A stretch of 32,795 nucleotides of DNA, from positions 1 to 32,795 of the forward strand of contig CANRND010000024.1 of the NCBI GenBank assembly GCA_947631905.1. Direction: 5' to 3'. Position 1 is the stretch's first letter. Each line of letters opens with the position of its first letter. Positions 9,333-15,752 of this stretch are shown here, in pieces. This DNA comes from an uncultured Clostridia bacterium. Its GTDB lineage: Bacteria; Bacillota; Clostridia; Christensenellales; Borkfalkiaceae. Made by a program: the position numbers and the translations under genes. The notes beneath the pieces are model-generated. The model had not been told where the DNA came from, did not search any database, and worked only from the letters and a program-made list of their open reading frames with translations.

Positions 9333-9420
9333 GCATACTCCCGATATTTTCCCGAAATCTTCCGAAAACTTTTGGATTCCGACAAATGCGCCTCTGTGCA
9401 TATTGATAAAAACATGGAAG

Positions 9421-9448
9421 TTTTTTACCGATTTTTTGCAATTTTTTT
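9421..9448 (+). promoter_or_regulatory. Phased T-tracts upstream of the Nudix promoter (likely curved DNA/UP element)
   Basis: Runs of 6, 6 and 7 T residues at 9421-9426, 9432-9437 and 9442-9448 have centres about 11 and 10.5 bases apart, matching the DNA helical repeat. They end 11 bases before the -35 box at 9460. Such phased tracts bend DNA and can bind the RNA polymerase alpha subunit. Confidence 0.5.
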
Positions 9449-9459
9449 GCAGAAACGGA

Positions 9460-9510
9460 TTGACAATTCCGCCGAATAGGAGTAGAATTATTAAAATAAA
9501 TTAGGGAGGA
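9460..9510 (+). promoter_or_regulatory. Consensus promoter and ribosome site of the Nudix gene
   Basis: TTGACA (9460-9465), a 17-base spacer and TAGAAT (9483-9488) are followed by a strong AGGGAGGA ribosome site (9503-9510), 7 bases before the ATG at 9518. Confidence 0.88.
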
Positions 9511-9517
9511 AAAGAAC

Positions 9518-10012
9518 ATGTATTGCAGAGACTGCGGCGAAAAGCTCACTTTGCGTTTCATGGAAAACGAAGGCTTAGTCCCGTTCTGCCCGCGTTGCGG
9601 AAAATTCAAGTTCCCCTTCTTCCCCGTGGCGGTGTCAATGACGGTTGTCAACCGTTCGGAGACGAAAATTTTGTTGGCGAAGCATGTCGGCGACCAAGAC
9701 TTCAAACTGTTTGCGGGGTACATCAAGAAGGGCGAAAGTGCGGAAAAGACCATTCCGCGCGAACTGAAAGAGGAGACCCGCTTAAACGCGCTCAAATGGC
9801 GGTATTTCGGTTCGCGCTACCATGAAGCAAAGGACATTTTGATGCTCAACTTTATCGTGACCGTGGATGAGAATGCGGAGATCGCTCTGAACGAGGAGAT
9901 CGAAGAAACGCAGTGGTGTACGCCCGAGGAAGCGAAAGAGTTGATACGGAAAGGTTCCACGGCGGAATATTTCCTGCTCGGCGCCCTTCCCGAACTCGGG
10001 AAAAAGAAGTAA
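9518..10012 (+). CDS. Nudix hydrolase with N-terminal zinc ribbon
   Basis: A 164-residue protein with two CxxC pairs (Cys3/Cys6 and Cys24/Cys27), which probably bind zinc as in NudC-type NADH pyrophosphatases, followed by a Nudix domain. The Nudix box spans residues 67-89: G67, E73, then R81-E82-L-x-E85-E86. The usual Gly near its end is Arg88. At 164 residues it lacks the large N-terminal domain of NudC. The substrate cannot be read from sequence; an NADH-, NAD- or nucleoside-diphosphate-type dinucleotide is a guess from the ribbon. It is a single-gene unit with a strong promoter, strong ribosome site and its own terminator, divergent from purA. Confidence 0.85.
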   Translation: MYCRDCGEKLTLRFMENEGLVPFCPRCGKFKFPFFPVAVSMTVVNRSETKILLAKHVGDQDFKLFAGYIKKGESAEKTIPRELKEETRLNALKWRYFGSRYHEAKDILMLNFIVTVDENAEIALNEEIEETQWCTPEEAKELIRKGSTAEYFLLGALPELGKKK

Positions 10013-10015
10013 CGG

Positions 10016-10042
10016 AAAACCTCTCGCAAGAGAGGTTTTTTT
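10016..10042 (+). terminator. Intrinsic terminator of the Nudix gene
   Basis: AAAACCTCTC, loop GCAA, GAGAGGTTTT and a run of T residues start 4 bases after the stop codon. Confidence 0.92.
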
Positions 10043-10053
10043 CTGCGATTTTA

Positions 10054-10082
10054 TTGACTTTTTCAAGACGGCATGGGATAAT
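10054..10082 (+). promoter_or_regulatory. Promoter directly abutting the lipoprotein start codon
   Basis: TTGACT (10054-10059), a 17-base spacer and GATAAT (10077-10082) end only 6 bases before the ATG at 10089. Transcription should start at or next to the A of the ATG, giving a leaderless mRNA; no Shine-Dalgarno site is seen. Confidence 0.65.
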
Positions 10083-10088
10083 AGCAGT

Positions 10089-11639
10089 ATGAAGATTTCT
10101 CGGGCGGCGTCTGTATTTCTTGCGGGAGCGATGGCTCTTCCCCTCTTCGGTTGCGCGCCGAAATATGCGGGAGAGAGCGCCTCTCCGAGCGGCTATCTCT
10201 ATGAGAACAACAATTATCTCTGTCTGCCCGAAAAGAACGGGCTGTATCTCGACCGTCTTTATCAGGAGGACGGCCGCAGGTTTTATTTTCGCTCGGAAGA
10301 CCGCGCGGGCAAGGTGGACGGAGCCATCGACAAAGTGAAAGAAGTTTTGCCCTATTGCCCCACCGACTGCACGGTTTACCTCTCCTCTGCGGCGGTGACC
10401 CACGTCTACGGCGAGGAACTTTGGGTGGACCTTAGCGACGACCCCGCGCTCATCCTCGCCTGCCTGTTGGCAAACAAAGACGGCGAAGAGTTGCCCTTTG
10501 GGGTATATGCGGGCGCAAGTTCCTATCTGCTCGGGGAAAAGCCGCGCTATGCGGGAAAGGCGCTCGATAAAAAATTAGACGAGTTCCCCTACTGCCGCGA
10601 ACTCCAATATCCCCTCTTCACAACCTACGAAATCACCGCAAAGGAGCGCGACACCGCGTGGAGTTTGGGCTACGAAGTCGCTTCGGCGTGGCTTTCCGAG
10701 GATACGCTCGACGGCTTGCTCGCCTCCTCGCCCGACGACTGGACGGAAATTTTCGGACAATGCGGCGTTGAACTTCCCGATTACCGCTTCCGCGTGGGCG
10801 ATAACTATTATGCGACCCGCTTAGAGGTAGGCGAACTGCGCTATCTCTTCCCGCGGGACTACGTTGACCGCTTTTATGACGAAGAGGAGTTCTCCCTCTC
10901 CTATCCCGTGCTGACGGAGTTTGCGCGCGGCGGCGCAAAGTACATGGAGTGGCTAAGAGGCATTTGGGGGGTGGAAAAGTTTCAAGAACCCATTGACCTC
11001 TATCTCGGCGGGATCAACAGCGGCTACGACTTTTTGCACGGCGACGGTTCCTCCTTTGCGGGCTATCTGGACTATGACAAGCAGAGAAGACCCTACATCG
11101 TCTGCAATACGGTGTGTACGCTCGCGCATGAACTTGCGCACGCCGTGATCATTGCGGGCGGACAAAATTACGTTTGGACGCTCAATGAAGCGATGCCAGA
11201 GTACTTTGCCCACCTTTCGCCCGACATGCCGTGGGAGAACAAAATGTACTACAATGTGTTTGTGCGGGAAGAACCGCACCACGATAAATGTAACCCGCAA
11301 GAAACGACAAAAGAACAGTTCGAGGGTTTCAAAAAGGCAAAGGAACTCTATCTGAAAGCGTTCGGTATGCCGACGGAAGAGACCTATTCCTACATCAAAT
11401 ACGTTTTGGCGCGCGTCTGCCGCGACGGCGCGACCTACGAGAAGCTAAACGACCGTTCCGACTTCTATTCCGAATACGATCTGATCAAAATCGCTTTCGT
11501 AGACTACCTCTATACCAACTACGGTTTGGAAGCCCTTTGCACGGTGGACCGCCTTTGGGACGCCGCAGTGGTGGACGGCAAGGACTTTTCAACCCTTGTG
11601 AGCGGTTTTATCGCCTGGCTGAACGCGATGTTTGAGTGA
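10089..11639 (+). CDS. Putative lipoprotein with HExxH metallopeptidase-like domain
   Basis: A 516-residue secreted lipoprotein. Residues 1-21 form a signal peptide (basic MKISR, then a hydrophobic core) ending in the lipobox LFGC with Cys22, so it should be anchored to the outer face of the membrane. The C-terminal half has LAHELAH at about 345-351 (HExxH) and NEAMPEYFAH starting at 366, where Glu367 lies 16 residues after the second His. This is the arrangement of gluzincin-type zinc peptidases. The N-terminal 300 residues match nothing I know. No protease target can be named. The start codon follows the -10 box by 6 bases and has no Shine-Dalgarno. The internal ATG at codon 15 would remove the basic start of the signal peptide. 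It is a single-gene unit with a strong shared terminator. Confidence 0.75.
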   Translation: MKISRAASVFLAGAMALPLFGCAPKYAGESASPSGYLYENNNYLCLPEKNGLYLDRLYQEDGRRFYFRSEDRAGKVDGAIDKVKEVLPYCPTDCTVYLSSAAVTHVYGEELWVDLSDDPALILACLLANKDGEELPFGVYAGASSYLLGEKPRYAGKALDKKLDEFPYCRELQYPLFTTYEITAKERDTAWSLGYEVASAWLSEDTLDGLLASSPDDWTEIFGQCGVELPDYRFRVGDNYYATRLEVGELRYLFPRDYVDRFYDEEEFSLSYPVLTEFARGGAKYMEWLRGIWGVEKFQEPIDLYLGGINSGYDFLHGDGSSFAGYLDYDKQRRPYIVCNTVCTLAHELAHAVIIAGGQNYVWTLNEAMPEYFAHLSPDMPWENKMYYNVFVREEPHHDKCNPQETTKEQFEGFKKAKELYLKAFGMPTEETYSYIKYVLARVCRDGATYEKLNDRSDFYSEYDLIKIAFVDYLYTNYGLEALCTVDRLWDAAVVDGKDFSTLVSGFIAWLNAMFE

Positions 11640-11652
11640 CGGCTCTTGCGAA

Positions 11653-11688
11653 CGCCGCGCGCCCCGCATTTTTGCGGGGCGCGCGGCG
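11653..11688. terminator. Bidirectional terminator
   Basis: A perfect 16-base-pair GC stem (CGCCGCGCGCCCCGCA and its complement) with a TTTT loop, followed on the plus strand by ATTTTTAT, separates the convergent lipoprotein and AraC-type genes. Confidence 0.9.
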
Positions 11689-11692
11689 ATTT

Positions 11693-12571
11693 TTATACGA
11701 TCGGCAGACAAATTTCAATATAGCGCGCTTCCCTTTGCGGCAAGTGCCAGTGGTAGACGACGCGTTCGGGAGCCTGGGCAAACTCGAAATCGTAGCGGTC
11801 GAGAAGCCGCATGATCGCGGTGCGGAGGGCGGAATAGTCCGCGATCGGGTGAACGCTTTTCGGCGTGGAGAATACCGCCGCGCGGCATTGCGGGAGCCGC
11901 AAGACCTCGAAGCCGCACCGCTTTGTGTCCATTCCCGTGACTGCGGGATCGAACACCGCCCGCCCCGACCATTCGTCAAGCTCATACGCAATATAATAGT
12001 CGTAGCCCTCTTCCGTAACGTCCGAAACGACGGCGTATTCCTCTGCCTTTCCGCCGCTTGCGCCGAAGAGTAGCCATTGCTTGCCGCGGGTACTCTCGTA
12101 AAAGGCATGCTCTTGCAAAAGGCGTTCTTCCCCGAAAGGCGCGCCGTGAAAGCGAACTTTATACCCGACGAGCGTCTTTGCGGGGAGTTCTTTGATCTCG
12201 CACGCCAAATCCGTTTCTCCCTCCGCAAAGTCTATGGGAGGGAAGTTTTTGACGGGCGCGCCCCGCTTTGCCTGCGCGGGTTTTACGCCGTGAAATTTCA
12301 TGAACGCGCGGGAAAAACTTTCGCCTGTTCCGTAGCCGTAACGGAGCGCGACATCAAGTACCTTTTCCCCTCTCATGAGATCGAGCGCGGCGCGGGAGAG
12401 CCTGCGGCGGCGGATGTACTCCCCGAGGGAGATCCCGCACAGGATCCCGAACGTCCGCTGGAAATGAAAGGCGGAACAATAGGCCGCTTCCGCCACTTGC
12501 GCGGGTGGAAGCGGCTCCTCCAAATGTTCTTCGATGTAGCGGATCGCGGTTTGAATGTCTTTCGTCTCCAT
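11693..12571 (-). CDS. AraC-family regulator with C-terminal GyrI-like effector domain
   Basis: A 292-residue transcription factor. The N-terminal ~105 residues form a double helix-turn-helix of AraC type: IQTAIRYIEEHLEEPL, then AYCSAFHFQRTFGILCGISLGEYIRRRRLSRAA, and VALRYGYGTGESFSRAFMKFHGVKPAQ. The rest (about 120-292) has the layout of GyrI-like small-molecule binding domains: ELPAKTLVGYKVRFHG near the start and a final PEVVYHWHLPQREARYIEICLPIV-like end. The DNA-binding domain coming first, as in Rob and BltR-like multidrug regulators, suggests an inducer-dependent activator. The start has AAGGAG 8 bases upstream. No target gene is next to it, so its regulon is unknown. Confidence 0.88.
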   Translation of the reverse strand: METKDIQTAIRYIEEHLEEPLPPAQVAEAAYCSAFHFQRTFGILCGISLGEYIRRRRLSRAALDLMRGEKVLDVALRYGYGTGESFSRAFMKFHGVKPAQAKRGAPVKNFPPIDFAEGETDLACEIKELPAKTLVGYKVRFHGAPFGEERLLQEHAFYESTRGKQWLLFGASGGKAEEYAVVSDVTEEGYDYYIAYELDEWSGRAVFDPAVTGMDTKRCGFEVLRLPQCRAAVFSTPKSVHPIADYSALRTAIMRLLDRYDFEFAQAPERVVYHWHLPQREARYIEICLPIV

Positions 12572-12644
12572 TTTTTCGTCTCCTTATCATCAGGATAGCG
12601 CGTTTTGCATTGAAAATCTTGACTTTTTCTGCTCTTTTACGGAA

Positions 12645-12676
12645 AGCCGCCCGAGCGCGTTTGCGCTCGGGCGGCT
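12645..12676 (-). terminator. Terminator hairpin downstream of yebC
   Basis: A perfect 14-base-pair stem AGCCGCCCGAGCGC with a 4-base loop lies about 110 bases after the yebC stop. The same gap holds the repeat elements at 12693-12753. Confidence 0.65.
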
Positions 12677-12692
12677 GTATTATGCGGTAGAG

Positions 12693-12718
12693 ATGTCTCG
12701 ACTACGCTCGACATGACA
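12693..12718. repeat. Dispersed hairpin repeat, copy A
   Basis: The element has ATGTC at its left end, the core TCGACTACGCTC, then GACATGACA; ATGTC and GACAT can pair. The core and trailing ATGAC match copy B at 27351-27376, which has ATTCC/GGAAT as its stem. Confidence 0.65.
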
Positions 12719-12784
12719 ATCGAGAAATGGCGATGCTTATGCCAGACATGACAAAACGATCGTGCCGTCTTGCCGTGTGACGCT

Positions 12785-13525
12785 TTATTCCTCTTCTTCC
12801 TCTTCGGGGAGTTCGACGTTGTGGTAAATTTCCTGCACGTCGTCGTTCTCGTCGAGTTTTTCGAGCATCTTCTGGAAGAGTTCGAGCTTCTCGCCCTCCA
12901 AAACGATCTTGTTCTGCGGGATCATGGTGAGTTCCGCCTGCAAGAAGTTGAGCCCTTTCTCTTCGAGATACTTTCTCACTTCGGAGAACGCCTCGGGAGC
13001 GGTGTAAACTTCAAATACGTCGTCCGTCGTGACCACGTCGTCCGCGCCCGCGTCGATGGCGTACTCGGTGACGGTGTCCTCGTCGAGCGTGGGCGTGCGT
13101 TCGATCACGATCAGCCCCTTGTTGTCGAACATGTACGAGACGCAACCCGTCATGCCGAGCGACCCGCCGCACTTACTCATGATCGCGCGGACGTCGCTCG
13201 CCGTGCGGTTGATGTTATCGGTAAGGGTAGTGATGATGACTGCCGCGCCGCCTGCGCCGTATCCCTCGTAGGTGAGTTCCTTGTAGTCCTTATCCCCCAT
13301 TTCGCCCGCCGCTTTTTTGATGGAACGTTCGATGTTGTCGTTGGGCATGTTCGCGGCTTTCGCTTTGGCGATGACGTCTGCGAGCTTGCTGTTGGTGGCG
13401 GGATTGGGATTTCCCTTAGCGGCGACCGCAAGTTCTCTGCCGATCTTGGTGAAGATCTTGCCCCTTGCGGCGTCCGCTTTGCCTTTCTTTGCCTGTATAT
13501 TGTGCCATTTGCTGTGACCTGACAT
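12785..13525 (-). CDS. yebC: YebC/PmpR-family protein
   Basis: A 246-residue cytosolic protein of the universal YebC/TACO1 family. The N-terminus SGHSKWHNIQAKKGKADAARGKIFTKIGREL is the family signature, followed by NMPNDNIERSIKKAAGE near residue 78 and YEGYGAGGAAVIITTLTDN near 103. The acidic tail ends EEEEEE. Members were annotated as transcriptional regulators; recent work on TACO1/YebC points to help in translating proline-rich stretches, so the role here is given as either. Its GGAGG site overlaps the end of the SpoU methyltransferase gene, whose stop lies 3 bases before this ATG; the two are coupled. Confidence 0.96.
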   Translation of the reverse strand: MSGHSKWHNIQAKKGKADAARGKIFTKIGRELAVAAKGNPNPATNSKLADVIAKAKAANMPNDNIERSIKKAAGEMGDKDYKELTYEGYGAGGAAVIITTLTDNINRTASDVRAIMSKCGGSLGMTGCVSYMFDNKGLIVIERTPTLDEDTVTEYAIDAGADDVVTTDDVFEVYTAPEAFSEVRKYLEEKGLNFLQAELTMIPQNKIVLEGEKLELFQKMLEKLDENDDVQEIYHNVELPEEEEEE

Positions 13526-13528
13526 GGT

Positions 13529-14263
13529 TTAACCTCCCTGTTTTTTCAATTCATACATTAAAATTCCCGCGGAGACGGCGGCGTTCAAGCTCTCGGTGTG
13601 TTCTCCCATCGGGATGCGCACCGTGTAACTTGCCGCACTTCGCACTTCTTCCGAAAGCCCGTTCCCCTCGTTGCCGATGCACAGGCAGAACTTTTCGGGC
13701 GGGACAAAGGAAAATACGTTTTCGCCGCCCATATCCGCCGCGATGAGCGGAACGCCCGCGAGCGCCTTTACTATTTCTTCCCGCGATCCGCACATAAGCT
13801 TTGCGAAGAACACGCCCGACATGCTGGCGCGCACGCTCTTGGGCGAATACGGGTCCGCGCAGGCGGCGAGATAGAGTTCTTCGTACCCTGCCGCGACTGC
13901 CGTTCTCACGATCGCGCCCACGTTTGCGGGATCGGACACCCCGTCGAGCAGGACGCAGCTCTTTTGCGGCGGCACGACGGAAAAGTGCGGGATCTTGACT
14001 TCCGCAACGATCCCCTGCGGGGTCTTTTCTTCGCAGACGGCGCGGAACGCGTCCTCCCCGAGGGTGACAGAGGGCAAGGAATAAGTCTCTCCCGTATAGC
14101 CCTCCCGCACCGCGAGACGGACGACTTTTAACCCGCTCTCCACGCATTCACGCACCATTTTCCCGCCTTCGACGAGAAAAGAGCCGCTCTCCCGTCTGCC
14201 TTTTTTCTCTTTGAGGGCGGCAAATTCTTTTACGGTGGGATTGTTGCGGGATACAATGAGCAT
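13529..14263 (-). CDS. TrmH/SpoU-family RNA 2'-O-methyltransferase
   Basis: A 244-residue SAM-dependent methyltransferase of the knotted SPOUT class, acting on rRNA or tRNA ribose. An N-terminal substrate-binding domain (about 1-95, starting IVSRNNPTVKEFAALKEKKGR) precedes the catalytic domain. The three motifs are LDGVSDPANVGAIVRTA near 110, LCIGNEGNGL near 190 and IPMGEHTESLNAAVSAGILMYEL near 217. The closest characterised relatives by layout are RlmB- and TsnR-like 23S rRNA enzymes, but the exact nucleotide cannot be read. No clear Shine-Dalgarno is seen before the ATG. In Firmicutes it is often near the rplT/rpmI region, as here. Confidence 0.92.
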   Translation of the reverse strand: MLIVSRNNPTVKEFAALKEKKGRRESGSFLVEGGKMVRECVESGLKVVRLAVREGYTGETYSLPSVTLGEDAFRAVCEEKTPQGIVAEVKIPHFSVVPPQKSCVLLDGVSDPANVGAIVRTAVAAGYEELYLAACADPYSPKSVRASMSGVFFAKLMCGSREEIVKALAGVPLIAADMGGENVFSFVPPEKFCLCIGNEGNGLSEEVRSAASYTVRIPMGEHTESLNAAVSAGILMYELKKQGG

Positions 14264-14285
14264 AGACCGTGTGAAAAATGCGAAA

Positions 14286-14311
14286 AGAGCCTTTCTCGTT
14301 GAAAAGGCTCT
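14286..14311 (-). terminator. Terminator of the infC-rpmI-rplT operon
   Basis: An AGAGCCTTT/AAAGGCTCT stem with an 8-base loop starts 12 bases past the rplT stop on the minus strand and leads into a T-rich stretch. Confidence 0.75.
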
Positions 14312-14322
14312 CGTGTTTTGCG

Positions 14323-14673
14323 TTAAAGGGCGGCTTTCGCCTTTTCGCAGAGCGCCGCAAAGCCCTCCGCGTCGGAGATGGCGAGGTCGGAAAGCACCTT
14401 GCGGTTGAGCTCGATGCCCGCGACTTTCAGACCGTGAATGAGTCTGGAATAGGAAATTCCGTTCTCATGCGCGCCTGCGTTGATGCGGGCGATCCAGAGA
14501 CTGCGCATATCGCGCTTTCTCAGCTTTCTTCCCACATAGGCATAGCGCAACGACTTCATCACCGCTTGGCGGGCGATGCGATAGTTCTTGCTCTTGTTGC
14601 CGAAGTAGCCTTTGGCAAGTTTGAATATCTTTCTTCTCTTTTTAACGGCGTTTACGCCTCTCTTGATTCTCAT
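14323..14673 (-). CDS. rplT: 50S ribosomal protein L20
   Basis: A 116-residue rRNA-binding protein essential for early 50S assembly. The sequence [20 protein letters not shown], then [33 protein letters not shown] and [24 protein letters not shown], is diagnostic, and length is standard. Last gene of infC-rpmI-rplT, 15 bases after rpmI. In Bacillus L20 also represses its own operon by binding the leader; the long leader here is consistent with that. Confidence 0.98.
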   Translation of the reverse strand: MRIKRGVNAVKKRRKIFKLAKGYFGNKSKNYRIARQAVMKSLRYAYVGRKLRKRDMRSLWIARINAGAHENGISYSRLIHGLKVAGIELNRKVLSDLAISDAEGFAALCEKAKAAL

Positions 14674-14688
14674 CGCTTATCGCCTCCG

Positions 14689-14889
14689 TCAATCCTTATA
14701 GGGAATCATCTTCTTCACGGTGTCGGCCTGCGTCGGGGAGACGAGAACGACTTGACGAAGATTTCTCTTTCTCTTTCTGTTCTTGGTTTCCGCTTTGTGG
14801 TTCTTGCCGCCGTGGGGTCTGTTGACCTTTCCCGAGCCGGTGAGCCAGAAGCGCTTTTTGGAACCGCTGTGCGATTTCTGTTTCGGCAT
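14689..14889 (-). CDS. rpmI: 50S ribosomal protein L35
   Basis: A 66-residue basic ribosomal protein starting MPKQKSHSGSKKRFWLTGSGKV and containing the NHKAETKNRKRKRNLRQ stretch typical of L35. The ATG at 14889 has GGAGGATAAAGGT just upstream. The frame is open for a further 21 codons, but that part is the spacer after infC. Confidence 0.97.
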   Translation of the reverse strand: MPKQKSHSGSKKRFWLTGSGKVNRPHGGKNHKAETKNRKRKRNLRQVVLVSPTQADTVKKMIPYKD

Positions 14890-14962
14890 ACCTTTATCCT
14901 CCAAAATGATGTTACAGATTTTTATTTTACTCCGCCGTGGCGCGATGCGCAAAAGCGGGAGT

Positions 14963-15484
14963 TTACGCCTGTTTTTTCGGGGCCAAAATCATAATGATGT
15001 TGCGCCCCTCCATATTCATGGGTTTTTCGACCGCGGCGATCTCCTGCAAGCCCGCGTAGAAGTTGTTCATCACATCTTTTGCAAGGTTTGCGTGCGCCAT
15101 CTGGCGGCCGCGGAGACGGATGGAAACCTTAACTTTGTTGCCCGCCGTGAGGAACTTGGTCGCCGCCTTTGCTTTTACGGCAAGGTCCCCTACGTCGATC
15201 GTCATCGAAAGCTGGACTTCTTTGATTTCAACAACCTTTTGGTTGCGGCGGTTTTCTTTCTCTTTTTTCGCCTGCTCGAACTTGTACTTCCCGTAGTCCA
15301 TGATCTTGCATACGGGCGGTACCGCGGTCGGAGAAATTTTTACGAGGTCGAGTTCCGCCTCTTCTGCGAGCCGCATCGCTTCGCGCGGGCTCATAATGCC
15401 GAGCATTTCGCCCGTCTGCGAGATCACGCGGATCTCACGGTCGCGGATCTCTCCGTTCATCTGCGTTTGATTTTTGACTGCCAT
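14963..15484 (-). CDS. infC: Translation initiation factor IF-3
   Basis: A 173-residue factor that binds the 30S subunit and checks start-codon choice. It has an N-domain (MNGEIRDREIRVISQTGEMLGIMSPREAM), a lysine-rich linker (YKFEQAKKEKENRRNQKVVEIKE) and a C-domain (GDLAVKAKAATKFLTAGNKVKVSIRLRGRQ). It starts with ATG, not the rare AUU used in enterobacteria for autocontrol, so control probably works through the leader. GAGAGGAG lies just before the ATG. First gene of the infC-rpmI-rplT operon. Confidence 0.97.
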   Translation of the reverse strand: MAVKNQTQMNGEIRDREIRVISQTGEMLGIMSPREAMRLAEEAELDLVKISPTAVPPVCKIMDYGKYKFEQAKKEKENRRNQKVVEIKEVQLSMTIDVGDLAVKAKAATKFLTAGNKVKVSIRLRGRQMAHANLAKDVMNNFYAGLQEIAAVEKPMNMEGRNIIMILAPKKQA

Positions 15485-15639
15485 ACTCCTCTCAACAGAA
15501 AAAAATTTAAGGGCCGCGCAGAATGCGTGACCCCGATAGCTTCCGAAAAACCGCGCGGTAAAGCGCTTGTGTTCCGATACTGATCGACCCGTAGAGCGTG
15601 CTTGCTTTGCGGAGAGAAGGTTCGCTTCTGCTTTGACTA
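15485..15639 (-). promoter_or_regulatory. infC operon leader, putative L20-type attenuator
   Basis: About 155 bases separate the predicted transcription start from infC. On the minus strand, CCGCGC near 15557 can pair with GCGCGG near 15516, and the distal strand is followed by CCC and then a run of seven T residues. That is a terminator-like arm with a large internal loop. The palindrome ACCGCGCGGT offers a competing local fold. Two similar segments (TATCGGAACAC and TATCGGGGTCAC) lie between. Position and layout fit the Firmicutes L20 leader, but I could not match the consensus. Confidence 0.5.
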
Positions 15640-15645
15640 TAACAT

Positions 15646-15675
15646 ACTATATCACACTTGCGGCGGCTTTGTCAA
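15646..15675 (-). promoter_or_regulatory. Promoter of the infC operon
   Basis: The minus strand has a perfect TTGACA (15670-15675), an 18-base spacer and TATAGT (15646-15651). Confidence 0.85.
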
Positions 15676-15704
15676 CGTTTTTTGGCAAGTTTCGGAAAGA
15701 TTTT

Positions 15705-15738
15705 GCCCCGCCGCGCGAATTATTTTGCGCGGCGGGGC
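15705..15738 (-). terminator. Hairpin after thrS
   Basis: A perfect 12-base-pair stem GCCCCGCCGCGC with a 10-base AT-rich loop lies 15 bases after the thrS stop. It lacks a good T run (GCAAAATCTTT follows), so termination may be partial. Confidence 0.65.
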
Positions 15739-15752
15739 TTGTGACTTTGATT

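Noticed and set aside
9237..9401. A longer N-terminus for purA
   Set aside because: The added stretch contains the TTGACT/TATAAT promoter, and family members start at the ICGINWGDEGKGK region.
7839..9479. A 546-codon plus-strand open frame opposite purA
   Set aside because: Shadow of purA on the other strand; it would also run across both divergent promoters.
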